From: Beroe ovata
Lineage: Eukaryota > Ctenophora > Nuda > Beroida > Beroidae
DNA length: 10,604 nucleotides
NCBI GenBank assembly: GCA_946803715.1
Contig: CAMPET010000076.1
Span: 250,972 to 261,575 of the forward strand
Direction: 5' to 3'
In this document: positions 1 to 8,068 of the stretch, piece after piece
Layout of the letters: each line of letters opens with the position of its first letter
Position numbering within the stretch: the first letter of the stretch is position 1
The notes under the pieces: model-generated
What the model saw: only the letters and a program-made list of their open reading frames with translations
Databases searched by the model: none
What the model was told of the DNA's origin: nothing
Made by a program: the position numbers and the translations under genes

Positions 1-31
<31 letters not shown>
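1..31. repeat. (CA)n microsatellite at window edge
   Basis: An uninterrupted CA dinucleotide run opens the window and is cut by its left edge, so its true length is unknown. A second CA run closes the window. Such runs are frequent assembly break points. Confidence 0.97.
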
Positions 32-32
<1 letters not shown>

Positions 33-747
33 AACAATGCTTCTCTTGTGATGATAATCTTATGGTAATTTACTACACGTCCTGTAGTTGCGAGCTTCAA
101 AACTCTCGTTTTTCTTTAGATTATCTTCTTCCCCACCGCTATATTTGGTTGTTAATTTTATTTGAACGCCAAGAATAATTCAAATCTCAAGATCATATTA
201 TACTTCCTTGATAAAGTGTGACGTTTGGTTGTCAGTGCTAAACTTCCTTATATAGACGTGAAGGTCAAGGCTTTGTTATGGGTGTGGTTCTTGTACTGAG
301 ACCACTTTAATCCTGGGGTTGTTGGTATTGCTGTTGTTACCGCCTCTTGATATTGGGCTTGATGAAAATGTTGAATTTGGATTTACCGACCTTCGCATAA
401 AGCTCAAGATAAAGCTCATTTTTCGTCCCTCTGTAATACTGAAATACTCGCTATTGAAATATTTGTAGTTTAAACTATGATGTGTTCGACTTCCTTCATA
501 TACGTGAATGTTACACCCACATTTGTCAGTGATTCGTTACTCACTTACTGCGTAACATCTGTTACCCTACTAGTAACCAAACGTCTGAGATCTGTACTTT
601 ACTAAAGGTAGCAAGTAACCGTATTTGAACTCAATACTACTACTATTGTAGTATAGCATGAGTCATATAAGTCAGTATGTGGCTGGTTACCAGCCTGTGA
701 TCGTACGTCTACAGCTAGATGGCTGTTCTGTGTCCAAAACGAGAGAT
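32..747. other. Intergenic DNA, no gene seen
   Basis: I see no exon-like stretch here: no open frame flanked by good splice signals, no CpG-rich island and no RNA gene. Small structures are a 10-bp direct repeat (ATAAAGCTCA at 397-406 and 409-418) and a 15-bp quasi-palindrome, GGCTGGT-T-ACCAGCC, at 681-695. Both are of a size expected by chance. Confidence 0.6.
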
Positions 748-790
748 GTTGTTGTTGCTGTTGTTGTTGTTGTTGCTAATGCTGTTGTTG
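748..790. repeat. Interrupted (GTT)n trinucleotide repeat
   Basis: About a dozen GTT units are interrupted by GCT and AAT units, all in one register. Read on the minus strand in one frame this gives a short Asn/Ser-rich peptide. That ORF (715-897, 60 codons) has no other protein-like sequence, so I treat it as a microsatellite and not a gene. Confidence 0.85.
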
Positions 791-1570
791 AAATTGTGGA
801 ATGGCCTGGTTGTTCTTAATGGGCCAGCATTCTCTACTATTTTCACATATTTGTATAGCACGAGCTTGTCATCAAAATACCCAACATGAAACTTCATGAG
901 TACTTGGAAACTTTTGCTGCTGCTGCTAGGTTTGTGAACATTCCTATAGCCACCCGTACAAAACTACTTCATTTTTCTAATTTCCCCATGAAAAATTCCG
1001 GCACCCTCACAAGTGCAACTTTTTGTAGTTTCGATGGATATTATGCATATTAGTCGTTATGTTGACGGTTTTAACCGTCATACAATTTAATCGCCTGAGC
1101 GGAAACATTTATGAAGGAGCTATAAGTTGTATACCTCCTACAACTCAGTTAAAAGCCATGTTTCGGTTTGTTAAACTTTCTTAATCTTGAGTCCACACTC
1201 GCTTATTTTTACGATAATTTTAACGAGGTTTTGACAGCTGCACATCATATTTTCCTGGCAATCTTGCAATAATTCCTGCAAACAGCTACCCGTTTTTGTA
1301 ATGATATGCAAGCAATAAGACCAAAGTTGCGTACGTTGCAAGGGCGGGTATCTGGGATTTTCCCATGACAATACACCATGTTAAAAGCGTAAACAATGAG
1401 TCTTCCCATGATTAGCGAGGCGCTACTGTTTGCATAATCGTCCAACTGATTAACATAATAGCTGCATTAATTAATCAATATGGCAGGAGTGTAATATGGA
1501 TGCATGTTCATTCTTGCGCTGCGCAACTCTTCGGATATTACCGTACTGTCCACTGTCATTGTGAAACTAC
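791..1570. other. Intergenic DNA, no gene seen
   Basis: AT-leaning non-coding DNA. The only structures noted are short inverted repeats: TGACGGTT/AACCGTCA around a TT centre at 1063-1080, and AGTTGTA/TACAACT with a 7-nt loop at 1125-1145. Overlapping minus-strand ORFs at 1171-1445 encode no recognisable domain and lack splice signals. Confidence 0.55.
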
Positions 1571-1778
1571 ACTTCCCGCCCCGTGTGGGAATGTGCAGCC
1601 CGCCAGTGCTTTACATTTTCTTTGACTTCCTGTGATTGCAATGTCGTCAAGTCTCCCTTCTCCATTCCTGCTATTCTCTAATATGCAATCTGTGGGGTCT
1701 CTTTACCAACAACAGTTTCAAAGACTGCATGGTCAATGGCCATCGCGTAGTATAATAGCACTCATGAAAAAGAAGTGT

Positions 1779-1801
1779 CCCACCTAATTCATTAAGGTGG
1801 G
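1779..1801. repeat. Short inverted repeat (7-8 bp arms)
   Basis: CCCACCT (1779-1785) and AGGTGGG (1795-1801) flank a 9-nt AT-rich loop. It lies just before the CCGGAAGTG site. Arms of this length are common by chance in 10 kb. Confidence 0.4.
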
Positions 1802-1818
1802 GAACCGGAAGTGCTCAT

Positions 1819-1844
1819 CCCCCCCTCTCTCTCTCCCTCTCTCT
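1819..1844. repeat. Polypyrimidine C/CT tract
   Basis: A C-run passes into CT dinucleotides with one CC interruption. It is low-complexity DNA with no coding meaning. Confidence 0.85.
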
Positions 1845-2398
1845 GTGACGTGTGCGTCTCTCATTCTCAGTATTCTCACGCTCTCATAGTTTTAACCCCG
1901 TTTCTGACTTCTCTGCAGTATAATGGTTTATGAGGTATGATTTATGATGATTATAATCTAATGGAAGTGAAAGTGGTATAATACGTATCAGGTTATTGTG
2001 ATGTGGTAGCACCATGCATTACAGTGAGCATTTGACATCCTGTCAATATTTCAATTTTAAAATCGATGGTTCAAAATTGCACCCATTTCAGGGCTACGTA
2101 ATGTAAGATCGATTGCTCAATTCTGATACCATATACCCACCATAACATTTCTCTGGGGCACATCTGCTATAATCACACTTCCACCGCTCTTCCATGGCAC
2201 TTCACTACAGTTGACAGGAAGTCGACAGGAACTACGCTACCGAGTGTGCAGGAAGTGGAACAATAGTTCCAGTTGCTCTAGCGGCTGCTAGCAGTACTGG
2301 TTATAGTGATGCAGAGCGGAGTGGTTTTGTAGTCATAGTGGATTAACAATTTGCATGTGAGCCCTGCTAATACCATGCTTAGTGTGAGGCGAAAGTAT

Positions 2399-2410
2399 TA
2401 TATAAAAGGG
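2399..2410 (+). promoter_or_regulatory. Candidate TATA box and core promoter
   Basis: TATATAAAAGGG is a textbook TATA element. About 30 bp downstream, at 2430-2445, is a pyrimidine-rich start-like region (ACTCACTTCCTCATTC) carrying one of the ETS-like sites. Upstream, 2177-2257 holds several more. No long ORF follows. Short ATG frames at 2560 (12 codons) and 2640 (18 codons) end quickly. If real, this could be a distal alternative promoter of the gene at 4527, with its first exon spliced to the acceptor at 4470, or the start of a non-coding RNA. Confidence 0.4.
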
Positions 2411-2433
2411 AAAGGGCGATCATCTCCTTTACT

Positions 2434-2820
2434 CACTTCCTCATTCAACTTTCTTGATAACGCTTCCGGTTTTAGTTATCTTTATATTATTCTGCCCATC
2501 CGCTGTGTGTTGATTTTCATATCTCTGTGATTTACAGTTGTATTCTTTACCACCTCATTATGGACGTCTTTGTTCCCTACGTCACGTGGTGTTTGTGATT
2601 TTAGTTAAATTCTGTTAAAAACTTGCGCGCGCGCCAATCATGCAGCACATTAACTACTGTGAACTAATTGTAACTGTGGATCAAACTAGTGCTTGATGAT
2701 ATGGAATGTTTATTAGCCCACACATACCATGTTAAGTGCAGAGCTTAAGCTAATCAGGGACTTGCGCAATGCGCATCCATCATGATACTATGCCCCACAT
2801 TCATTAGTACGCATCTCATC
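2434..2820. other. Non-coding DNA with GC alternation and palindromes
   Basis: No gene seen. It contains one E-box (CACGTG, 2583-2588), a CG alternating run (2625-2634) directly followed by CCAATCA (2634-2640), the palindrome AGCTTAAGCT near 2742, and adjoining palindromes TTGCGCAA and ATGCGCAT near 2763-2778. None is long enough to be significant alone. Confidence 0.45.
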
Positions 2821-2829
2821 ACCCATGTG

Positions 2830-2869
2830 CACGTGTGCACGTATCTCATTTGCACGTGTCACGTGACAC
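2830..2869. promoter_or_regulatory. Triple CACGTG E-box cluster with 14-bp palindrome
   Basis: CACGTG occurs at 2830-2835, 2853-2858 and 2860-2865. The last sits in the perfect 14-bp palindrome GTGTCACGTGACAC (2856-2869), whose core GTCACGTGAC is the exact CLEAR element. CLEAR is known in vertebrates as the TFEB/MITF-family bHLH-zip site of lysosomal and autophagy genes. USF- and MAX-type factors bind the same core. Which factor, if any, acts here is unknown. Confidence 0.45.
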
Positions 2870-3105
2870 CATTCCGATCTCCGTAACTAATCAGCTCCGT
2901 TATCAAGGACTGTCACCACGTCATATCTCACCCGATACACGTCGTCATAACATTCCACAGTCGGATCTTGTGATACGCGTGGTGTCATACGATCTGCCAT
3001 GTTCGCGTATAACGCGAGGTGGTATCTGATCCCCTCCCCATACCCCATATATACCTCTCACCTCATTAGACAGTGTATCTCATGATTGTGAGGTGTATCC
3101 CTCAT

Positions 3106-3134
3106 GGTGGAGTACCCCAGTGGGGTAGTCCACC
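3106..3134. repeat. 29-bp quasi-palindrome (cruciform or hairpin)
   Basis: GGTGGA (3106-3111) pairs with TCCACC (3129-3134), and TACCCCA (3113-3119) pairs with TGGGGTA (3121-3127) around a single G. One G-G mismatch (3112/3128) separates the two blocks, giving 13 paired positions. With one skipped C the pairing extends to ATGG/CCCAT. It is GC-rich and could extrude as a cruciform. Weak ORFs pass through it on both strands (3073-3315 plus, 3080-3424 minus). I do not accept either as a gene. Confidence 0.7.
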
Positions 3135-4340
3135 CATTCTGGTATCTTGCGGCATTTCACCCCAGTCCATCTTACCTTTCCGTACATGCTTGCCTGAGAC
3201 ACATCCAGTCCTTTGTTATACATACTCAGGTTTTTGTAAGTTTGCATTGTCCTCGATAATGGTTTGCCTGTCCGATTGCGTACCCGGACCGACCCTCTAT
3301 ATTGATCCTGGTTGAAGGCCGGGCGCGCGCGTGTGTGTGTGTGTTTTGTTATAATAATATGTTGCATGATGTGAAGTAGTAGGCGTGTACAATTAGAGCT
3401 GTCTTGTTGATTTACAATCTCCACAACAATGCTGCGATGTGGGACCCCTTCTGCGCACAGTGTAATCCTGTGTTCATGTGTGCGCTTGTATTGAGCACAC
3501 TAGGGCGTAACACCAGCACACTTCTGTGAGAATATTATGTGAGAACTGACACTAGCTTTTGTCCCTACTCAAATGGCTGTGTCGACTTCACTTTCTTCAT
3601 AGTACTCTGTATTTTGCTGACTCCAAGTCCTTGTCGCGCTTGTTTTTCTCGCACGTGCTTTGCAGACAGCCCCTGAGGAACATTTTCTAATGATTAGAAC
3701 CTTGTTGTGTCCAATGATTCATACCATAGACAGATCAAGGGGGGTTGGTACTGGGTAACGGTGTGGCACCCATTCCGATACCGATAATGCATGACTCCGC
3801 TGACCATTAACACTAATTAAACTAATTAGCGATTACAGCAGCTGATAGCATTTTCCTATACCATGCTCAGATTAGGAATTTTCCCCTCGTTGCCGTTACC
3901 ATGGTTTCAGACCTTATCGTGTTGCGATGGGAATCTAATATTCTATTTTTATGCAGTCATGAAATACATCGATTATCGGTCCGATACTTATTGGTACCTA
4001 CTTTCTCCTTATCACAGATTTGCCAGATTTCTATCATACATTTTGCACTGAGATACGAGCACCTCAGCACCAGCCCACCATCATGCCCTATTCGTTTCAC
4101 GTGTTATTTTATCACGTGTTATCGCATAACGGAGTAACGGGTTGAGTAATTCAATATTAGTTCAATTATCTGGTGGCACGGTGCCAAATATCATTACGTT
4201 AGGTATATAGACCGGCTTCCTGGTGTTGGTGCGCGGGCACGCGACCCGCAGGGTCATTGTCGGGCTCCCGCTACTATACTCCTGCCCTTCCTCTCAATTC
4301 CCACTCTAACCCTCTAGTGCTACGACCTTGCTCTGGGGGG
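3135..4340. other. Non-coding DNA upstream of the gene
   Basis: No gene is supported. Contents: a CG/TG tract at 3323-3344; E-boxes at 3652, 4098 and 4113, the last two lying in near-identical 15-bp units; TTCTAAT-G-ATTAGAA (3685-3699); an ACCGATAAT/ATTATCGGT pair (3780, 3972); and TGGCAC-G-GTGCCA (4174-4186), an NFI-like inverted half-site pair. The DNA becomes GC-richer after 4200 as the TATA box is approached. Confidence 0.5.
3323..3344. repeat. (CG)n(TG)n alternating purine-pyrimidine tract
   Basis: A short CG-alternating run passes directly into a TG run, giving about 22 bp of strict purine-pyrimidine alternation. CG and TG alternation is the sequence class with the highest known tendency to form left-handed Z-DNA under negative supercoiling. 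It lies about 1 kb upstream of the proposed gene start. Confidence 0.75.
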
Positions 4341-4343
4341 GTT

Positions 4344-4380
4344 TATAAAGTGGGGGTTTAATGCGCAGTAGCTCCATTTG
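4344..4380 (+). promoter_or_regulatory. Core promoter (TATA box) of the secreted-protein gene
   Basis: TATAAAG at 4344-4350 is flanked by G-runs on both sides. An initiator-like CCATTT puts the likely transcription start at about 4376, 32 bp after the first T of the TATA box, inside the normal 28-34 bp range. The start codon follows about 150 bp later. Several E-boxes lie within the preceding 700 bp, the nearest at 4098 and 4113. The TATA sequence and its distance are seen directly. Promoter activity is inferred. Confidence 0.5.
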
Positions 4381-4460
4381 TGCTCCCTCCTCTTTACTCT
4401 TGTTATAGTTCCCTGCTCTTTGCTGTGGTGTTTTGTGTGTGTGTTTATTAACCTGACATC

Positions 4461-4470
4461 TTCTCTACAG
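4461..4470 (+). other. Candidate 5' UTR splice acceptor
   Basis: TTCTCTACAG, preceded by a branch-point-like TTAACCTGAC (4448-4457), makes a good 3' splice site just upstream of exon 1. The donor is unclear. GTTATA at about 4405 would make a very short intron, and a donor linked to the promoter at 2399 is also possible. An in-frame TGA at 4488-4490 shows that the exon reading MMNQR cannot extend further upstream as coding sequence. Confidence 0.35.
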
Positions 4471-4480
4471 CTATAGACCC

Positions 4481-4495
4481 ATGCTATTGAAGTAA
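4481..4495 (+). CDS. Upstream ORF (4 codons) in the 5' UTR
   Basis: ATG CTA TTG AAG TAA lies 32 bp before the proposed main start codon and would be inside the leader of the transcript. Its start context (ACCC before ATG) is weaker than that of the main ATG, which has A at -3. If translated, it could lower translation of the main ORF. There is no evidence for a functional peptide. Confidence 0.3.
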   Translation: MLLK

Positions 4496-4526
4496 CAAGT
4501 ACAGATCACATCCAGAATATCGTATA

Positions 4527-4600
4527 ATGATGAATCAAAGAGTGACAGCAATCCTGTACTGTCTCCTCCTCCTCATATCCTCCCTTTCAGACAACCTTGT
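4527..4600 (+). CDS. Exon 1 of a secreted or membrane protein: signal peptide
   Basis: Starts with two consecutive ATG codons, the first with A at -3, and encodes MMNQRVTAILYCLLLLISSL followed by SDNLV. This is a classic signal peptide: a basic n-region (Arg5), a hydrophobic core at residues 6-17, then small polar residues (Ser18, Ser19, Ser21). Cleavage is likely between residues 21 and 29. The exon ends at GT|GTGAGT, a near-consensus donor, after two bases of a codon. That codon is completed by exon 2 as Val25, with no frame break. The in-frame upstream stop at 4488 supports this start. An uncleaved type II membrane anchor is the alternative. The family is not recognised. Confidence 0.72.
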
Positions 4601-4739
4601 GTGAGTAGACGATCACACAAACATGATCACACACATTACTTCTATATCACACTTGTCTATAACTTGGTGCACTGTTTCATTGAATGAACAGTCATTGTTT
4701 TCACTGACGCTCTGACACACTCTTTTACACAATAGAACA

Positions 4740-4800
<61 letters not shown>

Positions 4801-4841
4801 TCACACTCATTCAACCCAGCTTATCATCCTCTCCCCCACAG
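4601..4841 (+). other. Intron 1 (241 nt)
   Basis: GTGAGT to CCCCCACAG, phase 2. It is dominated by a CA microsatellite that ends 44 nt before the acceptor. A plausible branch region (ATTCAAC, about 4808-4815) and a pyrimidine tract lie in between. A minus-strand ORF at 4613-4810 is just the translated GT repeat. Confidence 0.6.
4741..4797 (+). repeat. (AC)28 microsatellite in intron 1
   Basis: An uninterrupted AC run of 57 bases lies in the sense strand of the intron, close to the 3' splice site. Intronic CA repeats are known binding sites for hnRNP L in vertebrates and can promote or repress the neighbouring exon, depending on length and position. A conserved role here is inference. Confidence 0.95.
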
Positions 4842-5019
4842 GTTCGCACTGAGCGGATACAGAGACGAGCGTGATAGCATCGTACAGCGGAGACCAACGA
4901 TCAGAACAGAGAACGACAACTTCATCATCGAAACTCCCCGTAATCGGAATATCACGCTGTCCCCGGGGCCCGGTGGTTTTGTCAGAATCGGCGACATGGT
5001 CATCGACCCGCAACATCAG
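4842..5019 (+). CDS. Exon 2: extracellular segment, beta-rich, family not recognised
   Basis: Follows a strong pyrimidine-rich acceptor (CTCCCCCACAG) and ends at CAG|GTATGT, a good donor. With exon 1 it gives an open frame, residues 25-84. The exon is markedly richer in GC and CpG than both introns, as expected for coding sequence. The protein part contains a charged stretch with a dibasic pair (Arg41-Arg42), then alternating hydrophobic residues in FIIETPRNRNITLSPGPGG and FVRIGDMVID, which look like successive beta strands with a Gly/Pro turn. NIT (61-63) is an N-glycosylation sequon, fitting a secreted protein. There are no cysteines after the signal peptide so far. The pattern vaguely recalls beta-hairpin or beta-spiral stalks and the extracellular part of sarcoglycans, but that is only a resemblance. 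Confidence 0.7.
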
Positions 5020-5231
5020 GTATGTTCCCCATAACATCCGCCACATGCTGTTTCCTGTGTGTCGTTTCTGTTTAAAGGATATGTTACCATGTGTGTATGT
5101 TATGTGTTTGTGTATCTCCATATCCTCCAGCACTCTGGTCATCATGTACTTTCTACTTTGATATAACCTCCACCTGCACTTCCTTTGATCATGTAGATTT
5201 GTTACTTTGTTTAGAACATTGTCACACGCAC

Positions 5232-5252
5232 GCACACACACACACACACACA
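5232..5252. repeat. (CA)n microsatellite
   Basis: About ten CA units, preceded by imperfect CACGCACG units from 5223 and followed by CGGTGACACGTCA. Confidence 0.9.
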
Positions 5253-5773
5253 CGGTGACACGTCAACGGTCACACCCCCACCACCGTATATAATAGAACG
5301 TGCAATAACCCCACCTACTAAGCAACTCAATCTATGTTTAGCTCCTGCACCCGCCCACTATAATAACTGAATTCTCGTGGCTGTCATCCCCTCTCTGTGG
5401 CTGTTTATTAATATATAACTCCAATGTTAAATCACGATTACCGCTGCAGTCCACCGCGGCAGCAGCACTCAATTCGCCAACAAGCACGCTTTGCCCGGCT
5501 CAAATGCGCTACATGTCTAACACTTTCATAACATGCGAGAGAGAGAGCACTTGTTATACATCTTTCTAGTATCCAACACCATTTAACAAGCTAGCCTTCT
5601 CAATATTTATGATTTTAGAAAAAATAACATTGTGCACGTGCTCAAGTGAGACCTCCATTGATAATTAGTATTGCCGAAGTTTATTAAAAATACACGTAAA
5701 CACGAGATTTGTTTGCAAAGTTATTGACATGCATACCACGGTATTCAGCACGCTTATCTCAATCATAACAAGG

Positions 5774-5797
5774 GTCACGTGATAGTGAGTAGCCAAT
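5774..5797 (+). promoter_or_regulatory. E-box/CCAAT module 1
   Basis: GTCACGTGAT (E-box at 5776-5781) is followed on the same strand by CCAAT at 5793, in GCCAATAGG. The start-to-start distance is 17 bp. An inverted CCAAT (ATTGG, 5835-5839) lies 38 bp further on. NF-Y is the known CCAAT binder, and bHLH-zip factors of the USF/TFE/MITF/MAX class bind CACGTG. The pairing and spacing are seen directly and binding is inferred. Confidence 0.45.
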
Positions 5798-6010
5798 AGG
5801 AGGACAGTATTTGACTCGGCTAGGAGTAACACGGATTGGTCGTGGGTTGAACGTGCACGGGTGCACTGGGTAAACTTGGATAAACATATCATGCATTCCT
5901 CGAGTGATAGATGATATATATGTGCATAACATTGTCGTGTAGCTTATCAGCTAATTAATAAGTCGTGAAAAATGTGCACGTGTTCGTGTGTGTGTGTTGA
6001 AACAATACAC

Positions 6011-6038
6011 CTAGCAACATTGCTACGTTGCTAGCAAC
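6011..6038. repeat. CTAGCAAC inverted repeat and 12-bp palindrome
   Basis: CTAGCAAC (6011-6018) is inverted at 6027-6034 (GTTGCTAG) with an 8-nt loop. The second arm is also half of the perfect palindrome GTTGCTAGCAAC (6027-6038), so the element can fold in two exclusive ways. The GTTGCTAGCAAC core resembles an X-box motif (RFX factors bind GTTGCCATGGCAAC-type sites), with a shorter spacer. Confidence 0.45.
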
Positions 6039-6111
6039 AACATGTTTCTTCACGCTGGACGCTGGTATAGGATCAACTTAAGATCGTGAAACTCAAGACA
6101 TCCTGACTGCC

Positions 6112-6137
6112 CACACACACACACAAACACACACACA
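6112..6137. repeat. (CA)n microsatellite, one interruption
   Basis: CA units are broken by one AAAC at 6124-6127. Confidence 0.9.
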
Positions 6138-6451
6138 ATTCTCAACAATTAAAGCAATCCCTCCGTTCCCACGACTTTTCTCGAAGCTGTGATGGGAACC
6201 CAACCTTTCTCACAATTACAGCTGGACAATAGGCATGCGGGTGGGCACAAGAATTCTCACAATTTGAACTAGTTAATGGTTGAAAGATTTACAATGTTTG
6301 TCTCATTATCTCTGCAATGGACCAGGAAGAAAGCAGTAATGACGTTATTCACTTTTGGCACGGGTTAACCTGAGTGAGGAGGGCATAGGTTTATGACTGG
6401 GGTAAATAATTTATCAGACATTGGAAATGGAATAGCAATGCCCTTGCCGAA

Positions 6452-6470
6452 ACACACACACACACACACA
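6452..6470. repeat. (AC)n microsatellite
   Basis: Ten AC units followed by ACGCACAG. The terminal CACAG could mimic a splice acceptor, but there is no pyrimidine tract before it. Confidence 0.9.
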
Positions 6471-6784
6471 CGCACAGACTTGGGAAGTAGTTAATCTATC
6501 TAGACTGAGAGGGTAAGTAAGTAACCATATATCCTTTACTACCATGCAGCACTTCAACCCAGCACCTCCACAAACCAATCCTCCCCCTTCCATAGCAGTT
6601 CCATGCAACTCATCTAGTGTTCACATTTAGTTCACTTCATACATACCTACTGATACTAGATTAATATATGAGCTGTATGAGTTATTCTCAGTTTCCACAG
6701 TATTGAGAACCATGCATATCCCGGTGCCTATTGTCTATATTATGCAAAGTGAGAGAGTGACAGAGGGTGGTCAATTATCAAGAC

Positions 6785-6786
<2 letters not shown>

Positions 6787-6815
<29 letters not shown>

Positions 6816-6816
6816 N
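6787..6816. repeat. (GT)n microsatellite ending in n
   Basis: About 14 GT units end at an n (6816). This is one of the few runs in the window with GT on the + strand. The n suggests that read length or slippage limited the base call, so the true repeat length is uncertain. Confidence 0.92.
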
Positions 6817-6825
6817 AACCCTGTT

Positions 6826-6864
6826 GTTATACACAGGTTACAACATCTGTTATAGGTACAACAT
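6826..6864. repeat. Imperfect tandem duplication, about 20 bp
   Basis: GTTATACACAGGTTACAACAT (6826-6846, differing by indels) is followed by GTTATAGGTACAACAT (6849-6864). Both share GTTATA at the start and TACAACAT at the end, so they look like an old local duplication with small deletions. Confidence 0.4.
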
Positions 6865-7007
6865 GAAGTGGGGTAATCGCCGAAACAACCGATAACACCA
6901 CTGGGCCTTATCTTGAGCTGAACCTAATATACCCCTTAGCTCATTATCCCCAAGAATCTAATATGTCTTGAGATCACAGCTGAGCGCCCCCACCTAGCCC
7001 TCCACCC

Positions 7008-7021
7008 TGAGAATATTCTCA
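7008..7021. promoter_or_regulatory. 14-bp perfect palindrome with heat-shock-like core
   Basis: TGAGAATATTCTCA is perfectly palindromic. Its centre GAATATTC matches two inverted nGAAn units, the building block of heat-shock elements. A full element normally needs three units and I do not see a third, so an HSF role is weak. Confidence 0.3.
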
Positions 7022-7130
7022 CACCAATTAAACTTCGATAATGAATGGTATACTCGTGTTACTGTTCGCATGTGTTTTATGAAGGAGCAGGAATGTTGTC
7101 ATGGCTCCACAGTGGTGATAACGTGTTAGG

Positions 7131-7157
7131 GCACGTATTCGATCAGGAATAACGTGC
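7131..7157. repeat. 27-nt inverted repeat with one bulge
   Basis: GCACGTATTC (7131-7140) pairs with GAATAACGTGC (7147-7157) around a 6-nt loop, with one extra A on the right arm. This gives ten pairs. It may be a small hairpin. No gene is attached to it. Confidence 0.5.
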
Positions 7158-7342
7158 TATGAGAAAATGTACGGGGAATGTGGGTGTTTGCATGACGTGT
7201 ATGATTGAATGATAAATCGTGTGAGAATATCATGTTGTGATGACGATAAAATGCTGGTGCGAAAATGCTGCCGTATATGGGAGATGGGCTGGTGTTTCAA
7301 ACTATTGACATTATTCCTCAGGGTGGTATACAATAAACAAGT

Positions 7343-7343
<1 letters not shown>

Positions 7344-7402
<59 letters not shown>

Positions 7403-7406
7403 AAAA

Positions 7407-7442
<36 letters not shown>

Positions 7443-7443
7443 N
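7344..7443. repeat. Compound (CA)n-poly(A) tract ending in n
   Basis: CA units (7344-7390), a second shorter CA run, then CAAAAACAAA passing into 35 A residues (7408-7442) and an n at 7443. An AATAAA hexamer lies just before, at 7332-7337. A poly(A) tract with AATAAA upstream could be the 3' end of a retroposed copy, but I see no element body or flanking target duplication. A 7-bp direct repeat, CATGGGT twice, follows at 7444-7457. Confidence 0.85.
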
Positions 7444-7478
7444 CATGGGTCATGGGTGTGGTGTCTGTTAATACACAG

Positions 7479-7507
<29 letters not shown>
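7479..7507. repeat. (AC)n microsatellite
   Basis: About 14 AC units, only 36 bp after the poly(A) tract. Confidence 0.93.
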
Positions 7508-7511
<4 letters not shown>

Positions 7512-7681
7512 GTACACACACCCCTGGGCCCTGTTGTTACTGAACAGTAATTATCTTTGTATGACCACACTTTTCATTCTAGCACCACACACACATGACA
7601 CACGGCTTTGGACTTTTGGATGTGTGCCAAAATCCTCGTTAATTGCGCGTATCCATTTTACGTTCATGTTGAATGAACACT

Positions 7682-7740
7682 GTGTGTTGCACATTCCTTG
7701 CACATGCCTAACACTCCCATAATAAGCACGTGCAACACAC
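7682..7740. repeat. 11-bp inverted repeat, 37-nt spacer
   Basis: GTGTGTTGCAC (7682-7692) and GTGCAACACAC (7730-7740) are exact inverted copies, extendable by one T-G pair. The right arm overlaps the E-box at 7727-7732. Part of each arm is GT/CA low complexity, which raises the chance of coincidence. Confidence 0.5.
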
Positions 7741-7862
7741 GCACACTTCGTCTGTTACACTGGCATGAACACCATGACAACAGTTCCTGCACCTCACTAC
7801 CATCACATTATCCAAATGATTCCTCCTCCGCATGACTAAACCAATCAAAACAAGTTTTACTG

Positions 7863-7888
7863 GCCACGTGACACGGATCAGCCAATCA
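7863..7888 (+). promoter_or_regulatory. E-box/CCAAT module 2
   Basis: GCCACGTGAC (E-box at 7865-7870) is followed by CCAATCA at 7882-7888, start-to-start 17 bp, the same spacing as module 1. A further CCAATCA (7841-7847) lies 24 bp upstream of the E-box. The full NF-Y consensus CCAATCA makes this one of the two best modules. Confidence 0.5.
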
Positions 7889-8068
7889 GCGTCGAGTATT
7901 TCTCCAAATTAAGTGGCTGCAGGAGCATCAGTAGCTGCAGGCCCCCAGCTGTGGTGCCGACATTGATAGTTGCCCTAGTATTATAGTTAATAGTAGGTCC
8001 ACTAGTGACTGTGTAACACGCATATAGTAGTTACTACTGTCACCGTCACCACTATCATGTCACCAGCG

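Larger units (their letters stand above)
1571..2469. promoter_or_regulatory. Cluster of ETS-type GGAA/TTCC sites
   Basis: ETS-family-like cores occur at 1571 (ACTTCC), 1625-1633 (ACTTCCTGT), 1805-1813 (CCGGAAGTG), 2177 (ACTTCC), 2215-2222 (CAGGAAGT), 2226-2233 (CAGGAACT), 2249-2257 (CAGGAAGTG), 2435 (ACTTCC) and 2463-2469 (CTTCCGG). Three lie within 43 bp at 2215-2257. The last two sit just downstream of a TATA box, where a transcription start would fall. ETS factors are known to bind GGAA/T cores in animals. Function here is inferred from motif density only. Confidence 0.35.

Noticed and set aside
715-897. 60-codon minus-strand Asn-rich ORF
   Set aside because: The Asn/Ser run is a translated GTT microsatellite, with no conserved sequence either side.
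3073-3424. Overlapping ORFs of 80 (plus) and 114 (minus) codons
   Set aside because: Neither has a recognisable motif or splice context. They overlap in opposite strands across a palindrome and a CG/TG tract, consistent with chance openness in a GC-richer patch.
4807-5253. 148-codon minus-strand ORF across exon 2
   Set aside because: It begins in a GT microsatellite, is antisense to a well-supported exon with good splice sites on the + strand, and has no domain-like content.
6478-6512. Possible 35-nt exon (TWEVVNLSRLRG) ending at GTAAGT
   Set aside because: The donor is good, but the acceptor is only the end of a CA repeat with no pyrimidine tract. It would, however, shift exon 3 to its other open frame, so RNA evidence could revive it.
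7157-7570. Minus- and plus-strand ORFs through the CA/poly(A) tract
   Set aside because: Most of each translation is Cys-Val, Thr-His, Phe or Lys runs from simple repeats, and they include an undefined residue at the n.
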